Origin: Flavobacterium sp. ACN6
Lineage (GTDB): Bacteria > Bacteroidota > Bacteroidia > Flavobacteriales > Flavobacteriaceae
Direction of reading: 5' to 3'
Assembly (NCBI RefSeq): GCF_002304005.1
Contig: NZ_MRCQ01000005.1
Coordinates: 1-64,000, forward strand
Length of the DNA: 64,000 bases
Shown here piece by piece: positions 9,614 to 17,686 of this stretch; the first letter of the stretch is position 1, and each line of letters opens with the position of its first letter. A program made the position numbers and the translations under genes. Under the pieces are notes generated by a model that saw only the letters and a list, made by a program, of their open reading frames with translations, was not told the DNA's origin and made no database searches.

Positions 9614-9644
9614 TTAGAAAATATTGTGGTTATATATTTTCTAA
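9614..9644 (-). promoter_or_regulatory. Hairpin in the 5' leader of the arabinofuranosidase gene
   Basis: TTAGAAAATAT and ATATTTTCTAA form a perfect 11-base-pair stem around a 9-base loop, between the operator at 9668 and the start codon at 9593. It may stabilise or control the message. The word ATTGTGGTT occurs in the loop region and again next to the start. Confidence 0.5.
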
Positions 9645-9667
9645 TAATCTTGGTTATTCAGTTTAAT

Positions 9668-9686
9668 AAGTGTTTGTTTAACATTT
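9668..9686. promoter_or_regulatory. Putative AraR operator, arabinofuranosidase gene
   Basis: AAGTGT-N7-ACATTT, one mismatch from a perfect palindrome, 75 bases before the start codon of the GH51 gene. Confidence 0.6.
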
Positions 9687-10063
9687 GTAAATTTAAACAA
9701 AAAAAGTTCGCATAAAAAAATAAAAATCGCAGAACAACTGGTTGTAAAAAACAGATTTGATAATTTAGTTCGGAAAATCGTTAGAAATAAAGGCGTAACA
9801 CAAGATTTTGAAACTCAAACAAAAAGTTAATAATCTGAAAAATCGACAAAAAAACTCAAAAATTGCTTATTTTATAACAACATTCCAATTTTTTAAATTC
9901 TGATTATCAAATAATATTCTTCCTTTTAATTCCCTTTTAAAAATGTTTCTACCTTTGGATCATTATTTTGATTTAAAATTGAGAAGATTGAGATAAAAAG
10001 ATCTTTATTTTCAATAATAAACATCAAGTAATCCAGCTTCTTAATTTACTATTGTTTTAACAT
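9687..10063. other. Gene-free stretch between the divergent GH51 and araR-like genes
   Basis: AT-rich sequence without a credible ORF, flanked by the two operator copies. I see no extra gene or RNA structure in it. Confidence 0.5.
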
Positions 10064-10082
10064 AAGTGTAAAATCAACATTA
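10064..10082. promoter_or_regulatory. Putative AraR operator, autoregulation of araR
   Basis: AAGTGT-N7-ACATTA lies 55 bases before the start of the NUDIX regulator gene. It shares the left arm, the preceding AT and the spacer length with the araB site. Its presence suggests that the regulator controls itself. Confidence 0.55.
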
Positions 10083-10136
10083 ATAAATTATGATACGTTT
10101 TAAGAAGTTTATATCTTTACAACCAAAATATTATAT

Positions 10137-10826
10137 ATGCTAAATAGTTATAGCTCTGCTGATAAAGTTTTACTGGCGGTTGACTGCATCATTTTCGGAT
10201 TCGATAATGAGGGTCTGAAAATACTTTTAATTCAAAGAGATTTTGAACCCGAAAAAGGAAAATGGTCTTTGATTGGAGGATTTTTAAAGCGTGACGAAGT
10301 TTTAGATGCTGCGGCTATTCGAATACTAAATACTTATACAGGTCTTAACGATATTTATATGGAGCAGTTATATGCTTACAGCGAAATCGATCGTGATCCT
10401 GTCGAAAGAACAATCTCAGTTTCTTATTTTGCATTGATTAATATCGAAAACCACAATGCTGAATTGATTAAAAATTATCACGCAGAATGGTTTCCTATTA
10501 ATGATGCGCCAAACTTAATTTTTGACCACAACGAAATGGTTCAAAATGCCATTAAGAGACTTCGCTACAAAACTTCTGTTAAACCAATTGGTTTTGAATT
10601 ACTTCCAGAAAAGTTCACCATGCGTCAGCTTTTAGAGTTATATGAAGCAATTTTGAGCAAAGAATTAGACAAAAGAAACTTCATTAGTAAAATCAATTCT
10701 TTGGAAATCTTAAATAAATTGGACGAAAAAGATATGCAGTCTTCTCGAAAAGGTTCTTATTTATATACCTTTAATAAAGAGAAATACGAAGAAAAATTAC
10801 TTAATGATTTTGTGCTTAATTTGTAA
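10137..10826 (+). CDS. araR: NUDIX-family transcriptional regulator of arabinose genes (AraR-like)
   Basis: This 229-residue protein has an N-terminal NUDIX-like domain (about 1-145) and a C-terminal winged-helix domain (from about 150, FTMRQLLELYEAIL and FISKINSLEIL). The layout is that of NrtR and of the Bacteroides AraR that senses L-arabinose. The Nudix box is degenerate: Gly48, Glu54, Arg62, Gly69 and Leu70 remain, but the RExxEE metal-binding core reads RILNTY, so hydrolase activity should be lost. It is divergent from the arabinofuranosidase, and a site of the shared palindrome lies before it. Naming it AraR rests on family knowledge and this context. Confidence 0.88.
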   Translation: MLNSYSSADKVLLAVDCIIFGFDNEGLKILLIQRDFEPEKGKWSLIGGFLKRDEVLDAAAIRILNTYTGLNDIYMEQLYAYSEIDRDPVERTISVSYFALINIENHNAELIKNYHAEWFPINDAPNLIFDHNEMVQNAIKRLRYKTSVKPIGFELLPEKFTMRQLLELYEAILSKELDKRNFISKINSLEILNKLDEKDMQSSRKGSYLYTFNKEKYEEKLLNDFVLNL

Positions 10827-10925
10827 TTTAAAGAATTGAGTGAAAATTATTTCAAACACATAAAAGCATCGTTTTAGAACTTCAAAAAGGCGTTTCACTT
10901 GCTTAAATGCAAATAGCAAAACATC

Positions 10926-11924
10926 TTACAAAGAATGCCGTAATATAAGAGCAGATTTGTTTTCAATCTGCTCTTTTGTTCCTTTCAAAACCATATCGGC
11001 CAAAATTTTTCCCATCAATTCAAAATTGGTTGAAATGGTCGTAATTCCGTTTGCCGCAATCTTCTTTAGTGCTGTTTCATTATAAGAAATAATTCCAAAA
11101 TCTTCTCCTAATTTTAGGTTTCTTCCCATTGCATTTTCTATAACTAAAAGCAAATCGCGGTCATGAGGAATAACATATAAGTCTCCCAATGCGATGGATT
11201 GATTGCTGAAATCAGAAATAATTTCATAATCATAATTATATTGCTGGCAGAAAGATTCAAAACCCAATTTCATTCCCGGCGGCTCTCTAAAACCAGGGAA
11301 AATTAAAATCAGTTTTTTATATTTTTCCAATCTTTTTTTACCTTTTAGTAATCCTTCAAAAATATCTTTTTTGTGATTTTGATAAATGGCAGGAAACATT
11401 TTTAAATCAGGATTGGTCTGATCCAAAATAATTACGTCGTTTACTGGTAGGGTTTTTATAGAATTGACGATATCGTTTAAGTTCGTCGGCATGATTATAT
11501 ATTTTGTATAATTTCCGTTGCTGTCGTTTATCAGTTTTTTGAAAACCTGAACATTAAAATGATGGAAGAAAATATCAACCTGAACATTCTTTCCAATATT
11601 TTTAAGAAACGAATTATAAATATCTTCTTTAAAAATATTAAGCTCGTCAAAAAGCAGGAAAACCTTCTGAGTAATAGTGATTTCAACACTTTTAACATAA
11701 TATCCTTTTCCAGGAATAGCATAAATAATTCCTCTTTTCTTTAATTCGTCATACGCTAAAAGCACCGTATCGCGAGATAATGAAAAGCTCAAACACACTT
11801 TATTTACTGATGGAAGACGATCGCCTTTTTTCAAATTACCTTCTTCAATAGCTTTTTCTATTGAAAGAATAATCTGCTTATATTTTGGAAGGCCAATATT
11901 ATTTTGAATTGAAATAATGTTCAC
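10926..11924 (-). CDS. GntR-family regulator with LacI-type sensor domain
   Basis: This 332-residue protein starts with a GntR winged helix (about 1-75): PKYKQIILSIEKAIEEG, GDRLPSVNKVC and LSRDTVLLAYDELKKRG are classic. The rest resembles a periplasmic-binding-protein-like sugar sensor of the LacI type (GLLKGKKRL, FGIISYNETALKKI, ISTNFELMGKILADMVL). It is divergent from galM-galK-galT, with about 100 bases between starts, so it probably controls the galactose genes in answer to a sugar ligand. A ten-base-spaced direct repeat at 11956-11972 is a candidate binding site. The inducer cannot be read from sequence. Confidence 0.88.
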   Translation of the reverse strand: MNIISIQNNIGLPKYKQIILSIEKAIEEGNLKKGDRLPSVNKVCLSFSLSRDTVLLAYDELKKRGIIYAIPGKGYYVKSVEITITQKVFLLFDELNIFKEDIYNSFLKNIGKNVQVDIFFHHFNVQVFKKLINDSNGNYTKYIIMPTNLNDIVNSIKTLPVNDVIILDQTNPDLKMFPAIYQNHKKDIFEGLLKGKKRLEKYKKLILIFPGFREPPGMKLGFESFCQQYNYDYEIISDFSNQSIALGDLYVIPHDRDLLLVIENAMGRNLKLGEDFGIISYNETALKKIAANGITTISTNFELMGKILADMVLKGTKEQIENKSALILRHSL

Positions 11925-11955
11925 AATAAAGTCATTTTGACTATTAATATTAAAA

Positions 11956-11972
11956 ACTGGTAGGTACTGGTA
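11956..11972. promoter_or_regulatory. Candidate GntR operator in the galM/gntR divergent region
   Basis: ACTGGTA occurs at 11956 and again at 11966, ten bases apart, which puts both on the same face of the helix. It lies between the two divergent starts, beside candidate -7 elements on both strands. Confidence 0.45.
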
Positions 11973-11974
11973 TG

Positions 11975-12001
11975 CAAAGATAAAGAATGTTTCTATTTTT
12001 G
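11975..12001. promoter_or_regulatory. Divergent candidate -7 elements, gntR (minus) and galM (plus)
   Basis: CAAAGATA at 11975-11982 reads TATCTTTG on the minus strand, and TATTTTTG lies at 11994-12001 on the plus strand. Both fit TAnnTTTG. Neither has a clear TTG at the right distance, so the assignment is tentative. Confidence 0.4.
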
Positions 12002-12025
12002 GATTTCATTTTTGGTAAAAATAAT

Positions 12026-13078
12026 ATGGAAATAAAACACATATCGCATTTAAAGGAGGTCCATAATTGTAAATTATTCGGTTTAATGCCCAATAAAGAA
12101 GAAATTTATTCTTTTGAATTGTCAAACAAAAACGGAATGAAAGTCCAGATCATCAATTATGGTGCAACGGTAACTTCCATCCAAATTCCTTTAAATGGAA
12201 AATTGACAGATGTTGTTTTAGGTTTCGATAATTTAGAGTCTTATTTAGAATCTTATAATTTACCAAGCGCTCCTTATTTTGGAACTACAGTTGGGCGTTA
12301 TGCTGGACGTATTCATAATGGTACTTTTAGTATAGATGATAAAAAATTTCAGCTTGATGGAAATAATAATGGCAACACACTTCACGGCGGAAATATGGGA
12401 TTTGGACGAAAAGTCTGGAGCGTAACCAATGCTGCAGCTGGAGAAAATCCTTCGATTACTTTTGGCCTTCTAAGTGAAGATTTAGATGAAAATTTCCCTG
12501 GCGAAATGACCGTTTATTTGACTTATACCTTAACGGAAGAAAACGAATTAAAATTAGAATACAAAGCTTCATCAACAGAAGATACGGTGATCAATTTGAC
12601 ACATCACAGTTATTTTAACCTTGACGGACATTATGGAAATGTTTTAGAACAGCAAATGTTTATCAAATCGGATAAAATGCTTGAAACCAATTCAGACAAT
12701 ATCCCGACAGGAAATTATACCGATTTAACGAATCATGATTTTGATTTCAGAAACACTAAAAACTGTCCGTTTCCAATTGACAATTCTTTTGTAGTGAATT
12801 CAAAAACTGAAATCGTGGCGCAGTTAATCAGCTTAAAAAATAAACTTAGAATGGATGTGTATACGGATCAGCCAAGTGTACATATATATGTAGGAGGCAA
12901 TTGTTTTGGAAAACTAAAAGGAAAAGAAAACATCGCTTACAATGCCCAAAGCGGTATTTGTTTTGAAACCCAAAATTTTCCAGATGCTCCAAATCATTCC
13001 CATTTTCCAAATTCAGTTTTGAAAAAAGGCGACAAATACACGCAGAAAACACTTTATAAATTTGAAAGTTTAGATTAA
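12026..13078 (+). CDS. galM: Aldose 1-epimerase, cytosolic (galactose mutarotase)
   Basis: This 350-residue GalM supplies the alpha-galactose anomer used by galactokinase. I chose the ATG at 12026 (MEIKHISHL). The frame extends to 11987, but that would overlap the candidate -7 element and add an unlikely hydrophobic leader. Family marks are GRYAGRIHNG, HGGNMGFG, LTHHSYFNLDG with catalytic His, and GICFETQNFPDAPNH with catalytic Glu. No signal peptide is present, unlike the lipoprotein paralogue at 2504. It is followed by galK after 227 bases that hold a strong hairpin. Confidence 0.92.
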   Translation: MEIKHISHLKEVHNCKLFGLMPNKEEIYSFELSNKNGMKVQIINYGATVTSIQIPLNGKLTDVVLGFDNLESYLESYNLPSAPYFGTTVGRYAGRIHNGTFSIDDKKFQLDGNNNGNTLHGGNMGFGRKVWSVTNAAAGENPSITFGLLSEDLDENFPGEMTVYLTYTLTEENELKLEYKASSTEDTVINLTHHSYFNLDGHYGNVLEQQMFIKSDKMLETNSDNIPTGNYTDLTNHDFDFRNTKNCPFPIDNSFVVNSKTEIVAQLISLKNKLRMDVYTDQPSVHIYVGGNCFGKLKGKENIAYNAQSGICFETQNFPDAPNHSHFPNSVLKKGDKYTQKTLYKFESLD

Positions 13079-13158
13079 TATAATAACCGTTGGAAGAGAT
13101 AAAATAAAATAGTTTCATCCAACAAATAAAATTTAATTGAATCTGCTGAAATCTTTTA

Positions 13159-13203
13159 AAATCTGCGTGAAATACTTTTACCAAGATTTTTTCACGCAGA
13201 TTT
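13159..13203. repeat. Inverted repeat between galM and galK
   Basis: AAATCTGCGTGAAA and TTTCACGCAGATTT are perfect 14-base arms around a 17-base loop. The same words (ATCTGCGTG) occur in other gaps of this window (near 22120 and 39830). It may terminate or process the galM message. Confidence 0.7.
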
Positions 13204-13305
13204 ATACAGATTAAAGCAGATTTAAATTTAAGCGAAAGAGTAAAATTTAAAAAAATTCACTCACAATAATAAATCTTAAAAAACCACAATACAACTAACT
13301 ATATA

Positions 13306-14466
13306 ATGAATGATATTTTAATACAAAACACCGTCGCTTTTTTTGAGAAATCTTTCGGGTCTTCTCCTCAAAAAACGGTACTTTCTCCAGGAAGAATTAA
13401 TATTATTGGAGAACATATTGACTACAATGACGGTTATGTTCTGCCTGCTGCAATTGACAAAGTTATCTGTTTTGCTTTTGAAAAAAACAATACTAAAACT
13501 TCTAAAATAATTGCCATCGATTTAAATGAAGAATTTGAAATCGATTTGACGCAGGAAGTAACTTTGAGCGATGTTGTTTGGACAAATTATATTAGAGGCG
13601 TAATCAAACAATTGCAGGATAACGGATTTTCTTTCGACGGTTTCAATTGTGTTTTCAGCAGTAATATTCCAGTTGGTTCAGGATTATCTTCTTCTGCAGC
13701 TTTAGAATGCGGTATGATTTTCGGTATCAAATCGCTTTTTGATTTAAGAATTGAGAAAGTTGACATTTCTTTATTAGGCCAAAAAGCAGAACACTGGGTG
13801 GGTATTAACTGCGGCATAATGGATCAGTTTTCAAGCGTTCATGGTGTTGAAAATAAGGTAATCAAATTAGACTGCAACACTTTAGATTTTGAATATCACA
13901 ATGCCGATTTCAAAGATTATTCCTTGATTTTATTGGATTCTAATGTAAAGCATTCACTTTTTACATCAGAATATAATACGAGAAGAATTGAATGTGAAGA
14001 AGGATTATCAATTATAAAAGCTCATTTTCCAGAAGTAAAAAGTTTTAGAGACGCTTCAGAAGAACAGGTTTTGAGTCTTAAAGATAAAATGACTGAAAAA
14101 GTTTTCAGCAGAGTTCATTTTGTAGTAAAAGAAATTAACCGCGTCATCAAAGCCTGCGAAGCTTTAGATCAAGGAAATATTGAACTTTTAGGAGAATTGC
14201 TTTTTGAAACACATTATGGCCTATCAAAAGAATATGAAGTAAGCTGCGAAGAATTAGATTTCCTTGTAGATACTGCAAAAGAAGACAATTCTATTATCGG
14301 TTCAAGGCTTATGGGGGGCGGTTTTGGAGGTTGTACAATTAATTTAGTTAAAAAAGGTCAGGAAAATGAGGTAAAACGTAAGTTTTCAAATCTTTATTTA
14401 GATAAATTTGGAATTGAATTAAAATTCTATGATGTAAAAATCTCAAACGGAACACAACTAGTTTAA
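13306..14466 (+). CDS. galK: Galactokinase
   Basis: GalK phosphorylates alpha-D-galactose at C1, first step of the Leloir pathway. The 386-residue protein shows the galactokinase signature GRINIIGEHIDYNDGYVLP (29-47), the GHMP phosphate loop PVGSGLSSSAALE (122-134), the catalytic Asp in GIMDQFSS, and the C-terminal GSRLMGGGFGGCT. It lies 17 bases before galT, so the two are co-transcribed. No galE is found in the window, so the epimerase must be encoded elsewhere. Confidence 0.96.
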   Translation: MNDILIQNTVAFFEKSFGSSPQKTVLSPGRINIIGEHIDYNDGYVLPAAIDKVICFAFEKNNTKTSKIIAIDLNEEFEIDLTQEVTLSDVVWTNYIRGVIKQLQDNGFSFDGFNCVFSSNIPVGSGLSSSAALECGMIFGIKSLFDLRIEKVDISLLGQKAEHWVGINCGIMDQFSSVHGVENKVIKLDCNTLDFEYHNADFKDYSLILLDSNVKHSLFTSEYNTRRIECEEGLSIIKAHFPEVKSFRDASEEQVLSLKDKMTEKVFSRVHFVVKEINRVIKACEALDQGNIELLGELLFETHYGLSKEYEVSCEELDFLVDTAKEDNSIIGSRLMGGGFGGCTINLVKKGQENEVKRKFSNLYLDKFGIELKFYDVKISNGTQLV

Positions 14467-14483
14467 TACCACAACACACTGCA

Positions 14484-15542
14484 ATGAAAAATTTTGACAT
14501 TAACGAAGATCCGCACAGACGCTTCAACCCGCTAATTAACGAATGGGTCTTGGTTTCACCTCATCGTTCAAAACGCCCTTGGCAGGGACAAAACGAAACT
14601 ATTTCAACAGAAGAACTTCCAAAATACGATCCAACTTGTTATTTGTGTCCGGGAAATGTTCGTGCTAATGGAGTAAACAATCCTGCGTATGAAAGCAGTT
14701 TTGTTTTTGAAAATGATTTTGCTGCAATGAAACAGGATGAAATTATTTTTGAAGATGATATTAAACATACTTTCTTTAAAGCAAAACCAGAACAGGGAAT
14801 TTCGAGAGTAGTTTGCTTTTCGCCAAGACACGATCTTACTTTACCAGAAATGGAAATTGCGGATATTGAAAATATCATCAAAACCTGGCAGAAAGAATAT
14901 ACCGATTTAGGAAACATAAAATATATTAACCACGTTCAGATTTTTGAAAACAAAGGAAGTGTAATGGGCTGCAGCAACCCGCATCCGCATGGACAAATCT
15001 GGGCGCAGTCTTCGTTACCAACTCAGGTTGAAAAAACGCATCACAGCTTAAAATCCTATTACGATAAAAATAAAAGAACATTGTTGGAAGATTATGTTCA
15101 AGCCGAATTGAAAGTTGGAGAGCGAATTGTAATTGAGAACGATCACTTTGTAGCACTAGTTCCGTTTTGGGCAATCTGGCCTTACGAAACTATGATTGTA
15201 AGCAAAAGAGCCGTAAACAAAATCACAGATTTTACCGCTGAAGAAAGCACGGCATTTGCTAAAATTTTAAAGCAGTTAACGACGAAGTACGACAATTTAT
15301 TTAATACTTCTTTCCCTTATTCTTCAGGAATCCATCAATCGCCAACAGACGGTTTTGATCATCCGGAATGGCATTTTCATATGCATTTTTATCCGCCTTT
15401 GTTAAGATCGGCAACTGTAAAGAAATTTATGGTTGGATATGAAATGCTGGGCGAATCGCAGCGTGATATAACACCTGAAAAAAGTGCCGAAATTTTGAGA
15501 CAGCTTTCAGATGTGCATTATAAGAGTTTAGTAAAAGTGTAA
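14484..15542 (+). CDS. galT: Galactose-1-phosphate uridylyltransferase
   Basis: GalT exchanges UMP between UDP-glucose and galactose 1-phosphate. The 352-residue protein has the zinc-type CYLC pair (52, 55) and the active-site triad HPHGQ (167-171) with His169 as nucleophile. The second histidine cluster is EWHFHMHFYPP. Its length is usual for the E. coli type. It closes the galM-galK-galT group. Confidence 0.96.
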   Translation: MKNFDINEDPHRRFNPLINEWVLVSPHRSKRPWQGQNETISTEELPKYDPTCYLCPGNVRANGVNNPAYESSFVFENDFAAMKQDEIIFEDDIKHTFFKAKPEQGISRVVCFSPRHDLTLPEMEIADIENIIKTWQKEYTDLGNIKYINHVQIFENKGSVMGCSNPHPHGQIWAQSSLPTQVEKTHHSLKSYYDKNKRTLLEDYVQAELKVGERIVIENDHFVALVPFWAIWPYETMIVSKRAVNKITDFTAEESTAFAKILKQLTTKYDNLFNTSFPYSSGIHQSPTDGFDHPEWHFHMHFYPPLLRSATVKKFMVGYEMLGESQRDITPEKSAEILRQLSDVHYKSLVKV

Positions 15543-15599
15543 TAATTCTAGGTAGAGTTAAGTGCAAAATGAGAAAATTTAACACAAAAACCCCATTAT

Positions 15600-15618
15600 A
15601 AATGTAAAAAACACATTT
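15600..15618. promoter_or_regulatory. Putative AraR operator, symporter gene
   Basis: AAATGT-N7-ACATTT is a perfect 6+6 palindrome with the same spacer as the araB site and the same preceding AT. It lies about 30 bases before a TACATTTG element. It links the symporter to the arabinose regulon rather than to galactose alone. Confidence 0.55.
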
Positions 15619-15647
15619 GCTGATGGTTCATTTATAAATTTTTATTC

Positions 15648-15655
15648 TACATTTG
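15648..15655 (+). promoter_or_regulatory. Candidate -7 element of the symporter promoter
   Basis: TACATTTG fits TAnnTTTG. The nearest TTG upstream (15617) is 28 bases away, longer than usual, so the -33 part is weak. About 140 bases remain to the start codon. Confidence 0.4.
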
Positions 15656-15795
15656 ACTTTGGCTTTTATTTTCATAAAAAAACTACGGAAATAAAACACA
15701 TCTTGCAATTTTAACAAGATTACACAACACAAAAACTAATTTAAAACTAAATAAAATTTAACCCTGTATAATAATTATTTAAAATACTACTAACA

Positions 15796-17481
15796 ATGAA
15801 CCAAAACCTCGCTTTCGCAGATTATGCGGTTTTTATTATCTATTTTATCGTAGTCTCTGTCTACGGTTACACCGTTTATCGCAAACGTAAACAAGACGAA
15901 CAAGATGCTAAAGCTTACTTTTTGGCTGAAGGAAATTTAACTTGGTGGGCAATTGGAGCTTCTTTAATTGCTTCTAATATTTCTGCAGAACAATTCATCG
16001 GAATGAGTGGTGAAGGTTTCTTTTTAGGAATCGCTGTTGCTGCTTACGAATGGCTTGCTGCCGTTGCACTTATTATTGTGGCTGTATGGTTTATTCCGGT
16101 ATATCTTAAAAACAAGATTTACACAATGCCGCAATTCTTAAAAACACGTTACAACGAATCGACTGCTTTGATTATGGCGGTTTTCTGGTTGTTTTTGTAT
16201 GTTTTTGTAAACTTAACTTCTATTTTATATTTAGGAGCAGTCGCTATTAATGGTCTTGCTGGAGGAGAATATCTTCATGTAATCATGGTAGGATTGGCTG
16301 TATTTGCCTTGTTTATTTCTCTTGGAGGAATGAAAGTTGTGGCTTACACAGACGTTATTCAGGTTGCTGTATTGATTATTGGAGGTTTAGTAACCTCTTA
16401 TATTGCATTGACAACTGTTGGACAAGCTTTTGGCGTAGGCGAAAATGCAATCGCAGGTTTCAAAGTTTTAATGAAAGAAGCGCCGGAGCATTTCAAAATG
16501 ATTATTCCAAAACCAACTGCGACTTCATCTCAATTGGAAATCGATAAATATTTAACTTTCCCAGGTTTGATGTCTTACCTTGCGGGTATCTGGATTATCA
16601 ATTTAAATTATTGGGGTTGTAACCAATACATTACGCAAAGAGCACTTGGAGCAGATTTACAAACCGCTCGTACAGGAATCTTATTTGCTGGTATGTTAAA
16701 ATTATTAATGCCGCTTATCGTAATGTTACCAGGTATTGCTGCTTACGTTTTATATACAAACGGACAATTACCTCAATTAGTTGGAGGAAAAGATGGAGCT
16801 TATTCTGCTATTTTAACATTCCTTCCAACTGGATTAAAAGGGCTTTCTGTTGCCGCTTTAACGGCTGCGATTGTAGCTTCTTTAGCTGGAAAAGTAAACA
16901 GTATTTCTACAATTTATACATTAGATATTCATAAAAAATACATTCAAAAAGAAGCTGGCGAAAAACAACAGGTAAACATTGGTAGAATTGCCGTTTTTGC
17001 TGCAATGCTTTTAGCAGTATTATTTACATGGAATGATGTTTTAGGAATCGGCGGTGTTGGAGGATTTACATATATCCAAAAATACACTGGATTCATCAGC
17101 CCTGGAGTTTTTGCTATGTTCTTCCTTGGTATGTTCTGGAAAAGAACTACTGGAACTGCAGCGATCGTGGGTGTACTTTTAGGATTCTTATTATCTGTTT
17201 TATTCAACGAATACGCTCCTGCTTTATTCGGAAACGAAACACTTTTATACACGGCTTACCCTAACGGAAAAGGAGCTTTCGAAATTCCATTCCACATTTG
17301 TATGGGATTATCATTCTTCTTTACAATGTTAGCAATGATCGGAATTAGTTTTGCAGGACCTAAAGTAAATCCTAAAGCATTTGAAATTGATTCTGAAATG
17401 TTTAAAGTTAAACCGCAGACAACAGTCTTAATCGTAATTACGTTATTGATTATTGTTGCGCTTTATGTTAAGTTCTGGTAA
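15796..17481 (+). CDS. Sodium/sugar symporter, SGLT type
   Basis: This 561-residue inner-membrane protein has about 14 predicted hydrophobic segments and belongs to the solute:sodium symporter family. The SGLT block SLIASNISAEQFIGMSG (57-72) and the later FKGLSVAALTAAIVASLAG-type segment (GLSVAALTAAIVASLAG) are those of bacterial galactose/glucose carriers such as vSGLT. Position after galT suggests galactose, but the upstream palindrome shared with araB suggests L-arabinose, as in Bacteroides araT. Both sugars differ only at C5, so dual use is possible. A strong terminator follows. Confidence 0.92.
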   Translation: MNQNLAFADYAVFIIYFIVVSVYGYTVYRKRKQDEQDAKAYFLAEGNLTWWAIGASLIASNISAEQFIGMSGEGFFLGIAVAAYEWLAAVALIIVAVWFIPVYLKNKIYTMPQFLKTRYNESTALIMAVFWLFLYVFVNLTSILYLGAVAINGLAGGEYLHVIMVGLAVFALFISLGGMKVVAYTDVIQVAVLIIGGLVTSYIALTTVGQAFGVGENAIAGFKVLMKEAPEHFKMIIPKPTATSSQLEIDKYLTFPGLMSYLAGIWIINLNYWGCNQYITQRALGADLQTARTGILFAGMLKLLMPLIVMLPGIAAYVLYTNGQLPQLVGGKDGAYSAILTFLPTGLKGLSVAALTAAIVASLAGKVNSISTIYTLDIHKKYIQKEAGEKQQVNIGRIAVFAAMLLAVLFTWNDVLGIGGVGGFTYIQKYTGFISPGVFAMFFLGMFWKRTTGTAAIVGVLLGFLLSVLFNEYAPALFGNETLLYTAYPNGKGAFEIPFHICMGLSFFFTMLAMIGISFAGPKVNPKAFEIDSEMFKVKPQTTVLIVITLLIIVALYVKFW

Positions 17482-17508
17482 TAAATTATCAGTTCTATTC
17501 TCTCTATT

Positions 17509-17551
17509 TTTACAGCTGTTGTTTGTCATGAACAACAGCTGTAAATTTTTT
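17509..17551 (+). terminator. Terminator after the symporter gene
   Basis: Perfect 15-base-pair stem (TTTACAGCTGTTGTT with AACAACAGCTGTAAA) around a 7-base loop, followed by TTTTTT. Confidence 0.92.
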
Positions 17552-17579
17552 AAAAAAGTTCTAAAACATAGAAATAAAA

Positions 17580-17653
17580 GCCACGAATTACACTAATTTC
17601 CACGAATTAATTTTGTCAATAAAAAATTCGAGAAAATTAGTGTAATTCGTGGC
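17580..17653. repeat. GCCACGAATT inverted repeat, copy A
   Basis: Twenty-base arms GCCACGAATTACACTAATTT and its complement enclose about 34 bases. A near-identical element lies at 18474-18548 in opposite orientation, on the other side of the SDR gene. Confidence 0.85.
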
Positions 17654-17686
17654 AAAAAAAAATCACAATAAATTATAATAAAAATC

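Noticed and set aside
11987-12025. Longer N-terminus of the cytosolic GalM
   Set aside because: It would include the candidate -7 element of its own promoter and an atypical hydrophobic leader. The ATG at 12026 fits the family better.
12846-13184. 112-codon ORF on the minus strand
   Set aside because: It overlaps the end of galM on the opposite strand and runs through the repeat gap; the product has no recognisable features.
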